Source: an uncultured Alphaproteobacteria bacterium
Lineage (GTDB): Bacteria; Pseudomonadota; Alphaproteobacteria; Caulobacterales; Aquidulcibacteraceae
Length of the DNA: 43,417 nt
Direction of reading: 5' to 3'
Assembly (NCBI GenBank): GCA_902826335.1
Contig: CADEEL010000012.1
Coordinates: 42,149-85,565 of the forward strand
Shown: in pieces, positions 43,145 through 43,417 of the stretch
Position numbering within the stretch: the first letter of the stretch is position 1
Layout: each line of letters begins with the position of its first letter
Notes under the pieces: model-generated
The model's input: only the letters and a program-made list of their open reading frames with translations
Database searches by the model: none
What the model was told of the DNA's origin: nothing
Translations under genes and position numbers: made by a program

Positions 43145-43240
43145 AGCTTCGACTTCGCTCGGGGCGACGGGGAAGATGTGATCCACGCAATATTACCAGC
43201 GCAAATATCTCCACGTCGCGCTGAGCTTGTCGAAGCGCGG
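43145..43240. repeat. Imperfect inverted repeat, copy 2 of the 28-bp family
   Basis: The left arm at 43145-43169 (AGCTTCGACTTCGCTCGGGG then CGACG) and the right arm at 43214-43240 (CGTCGCGCTGAGCTTGTCGA then AGCGCGG) are imperfect complements around a 44-base spacer. They match the perfect pair at 38794-38884, including the CGCGACG and TTCGACTTCGCTC cores, so this is a repeat family. It lies downstream of mccB and may act as its 3'-end hairpin. Confidence 0.75.
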
Positions 43241-43284
43241 AACGATGCAAAATCGGTGGGAAAAGCGGGAACTCACACAAAGAT

Positions 43285-43417
43285 ATCCGACCTGATCCGT
43301 CTACGGATACTATGGCCGCTCCTCTTGCACGGGAGGTCGATTGGACGTCCGAGCCGAGCGATGCAAGAGGGCGAAACGAGCGCGAACTGTGAGAGCAATC
43401 TCACGAAAGCCAGCCGA
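43285..43417 (+). mobile_element. Possible 5' end of a group II intron (truncated by window edge)
   Basis: No gene fits the final 350 bases. From about 43285 the sequence reads ATCCGACCTGATCC, resembling the GUGCGAC-type start of bacterial group II introns with two changes. It then forms small hairpins (ATCCG/CGGAT 43294-43307; CTCC/GGAG near 43320-43337; GGACGTCC palindrome; GTGAG/CTCAC near 43391-43405) and contains the GCGAACTGTGAGAGC and GAAAGCCAGCC strings that I associate with domain I of RmInt1-like introns. The intron ORF would lie beyond the window. The call rests on memory of intron sequences and needs a covariance-model search. Confidence 0.4.

Overview
The window comes from a GC-rich alphaproteobacterium, most likely of the Caulobacterales/Hyphomonadaceae. 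The evidence is the CcrM-type GANTC methyltransferase packed against mutY, dciA (DUF721), a DsbA-like lipoprotein and smc; the alphaproteobacterial DUF4170 gene; a PA0069-type radical SAM gene; and a beta-helix/HNE_0200-family gene pair. The assignment is inferred from gene content only. Coding density is very high. Many neighbours overlap by a few bases (ATGA/GTGA junctions), and GTG or TTG starts are common.

Layout. 1-5.4 kb: the tail of an unknown gene, a secreted beta-helix protein with a periplasmic dihaem partner, a UPF0114 membrane protein, and a nitronate-monooxygenase-like flavoprotein flanked by two MAPEG membrane proteins. 5.6-12.3 kb: a zinc alcohol dehydrogenase facing a tight forward run pmbA - inositol-phosphatase/CysQ-like - DUF4170 - MsbA-like ABC exporter - pyruvate kinase. 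12.6-20.8 kb: the chromosome-maintenance block smc, dsbA-like, dciA, mutY, ccrM, a Coq4-like gene and rnhB. 20.9-27.8 kb: a peroxiredoxin, then a long reverse run: amidase, folB, a pteridine-reductase-like SDR, PA0069 radical SAM, an MFS exporter, a YpfJ-like protease and an NTF2-like protein. 27.8-34.5 kb: tlyA, an unrecognised gene, a lipoprotein/SDR pair, a porin divergent from a chemoreceptor, and a glycine-zipper protein. 34.6-38.7 kb: an RlmD/RumA-type rRNA methyltransferase overlapping a DUF559 nuclease domain that reads without a stop through a palindromic repeat pair into a YcgN domain, then three tandem paralogous four-cysteine lipoproteins. 38.9-43.1 kb: a cNMP-patatin protein, a Uma2-family protein and the methylcrotonyl-CoA carboxylase beta subunit. 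The last 350 bases are non-coding, with an inverted repeat and what may be the 5' end of a group II intron.

The genes are mainly chromosomal housekeeping (DNA replication, repair and methylation, rRNA modification, folate and central metabolism, envelope). The less ordinary material is (i) several families of intergenic palindromic repeats, one running in frame through a coding region and one centred on a CcrM site just upstream of ccrM; (ii) the tandem lipoprotein trio, which I cannot assign to a known family; (iii) the DUF559-YcgN fusion; and (iv) the possible group II intron edge. No CRISPR array, prophage, rRNA or tRNA gene was seen.
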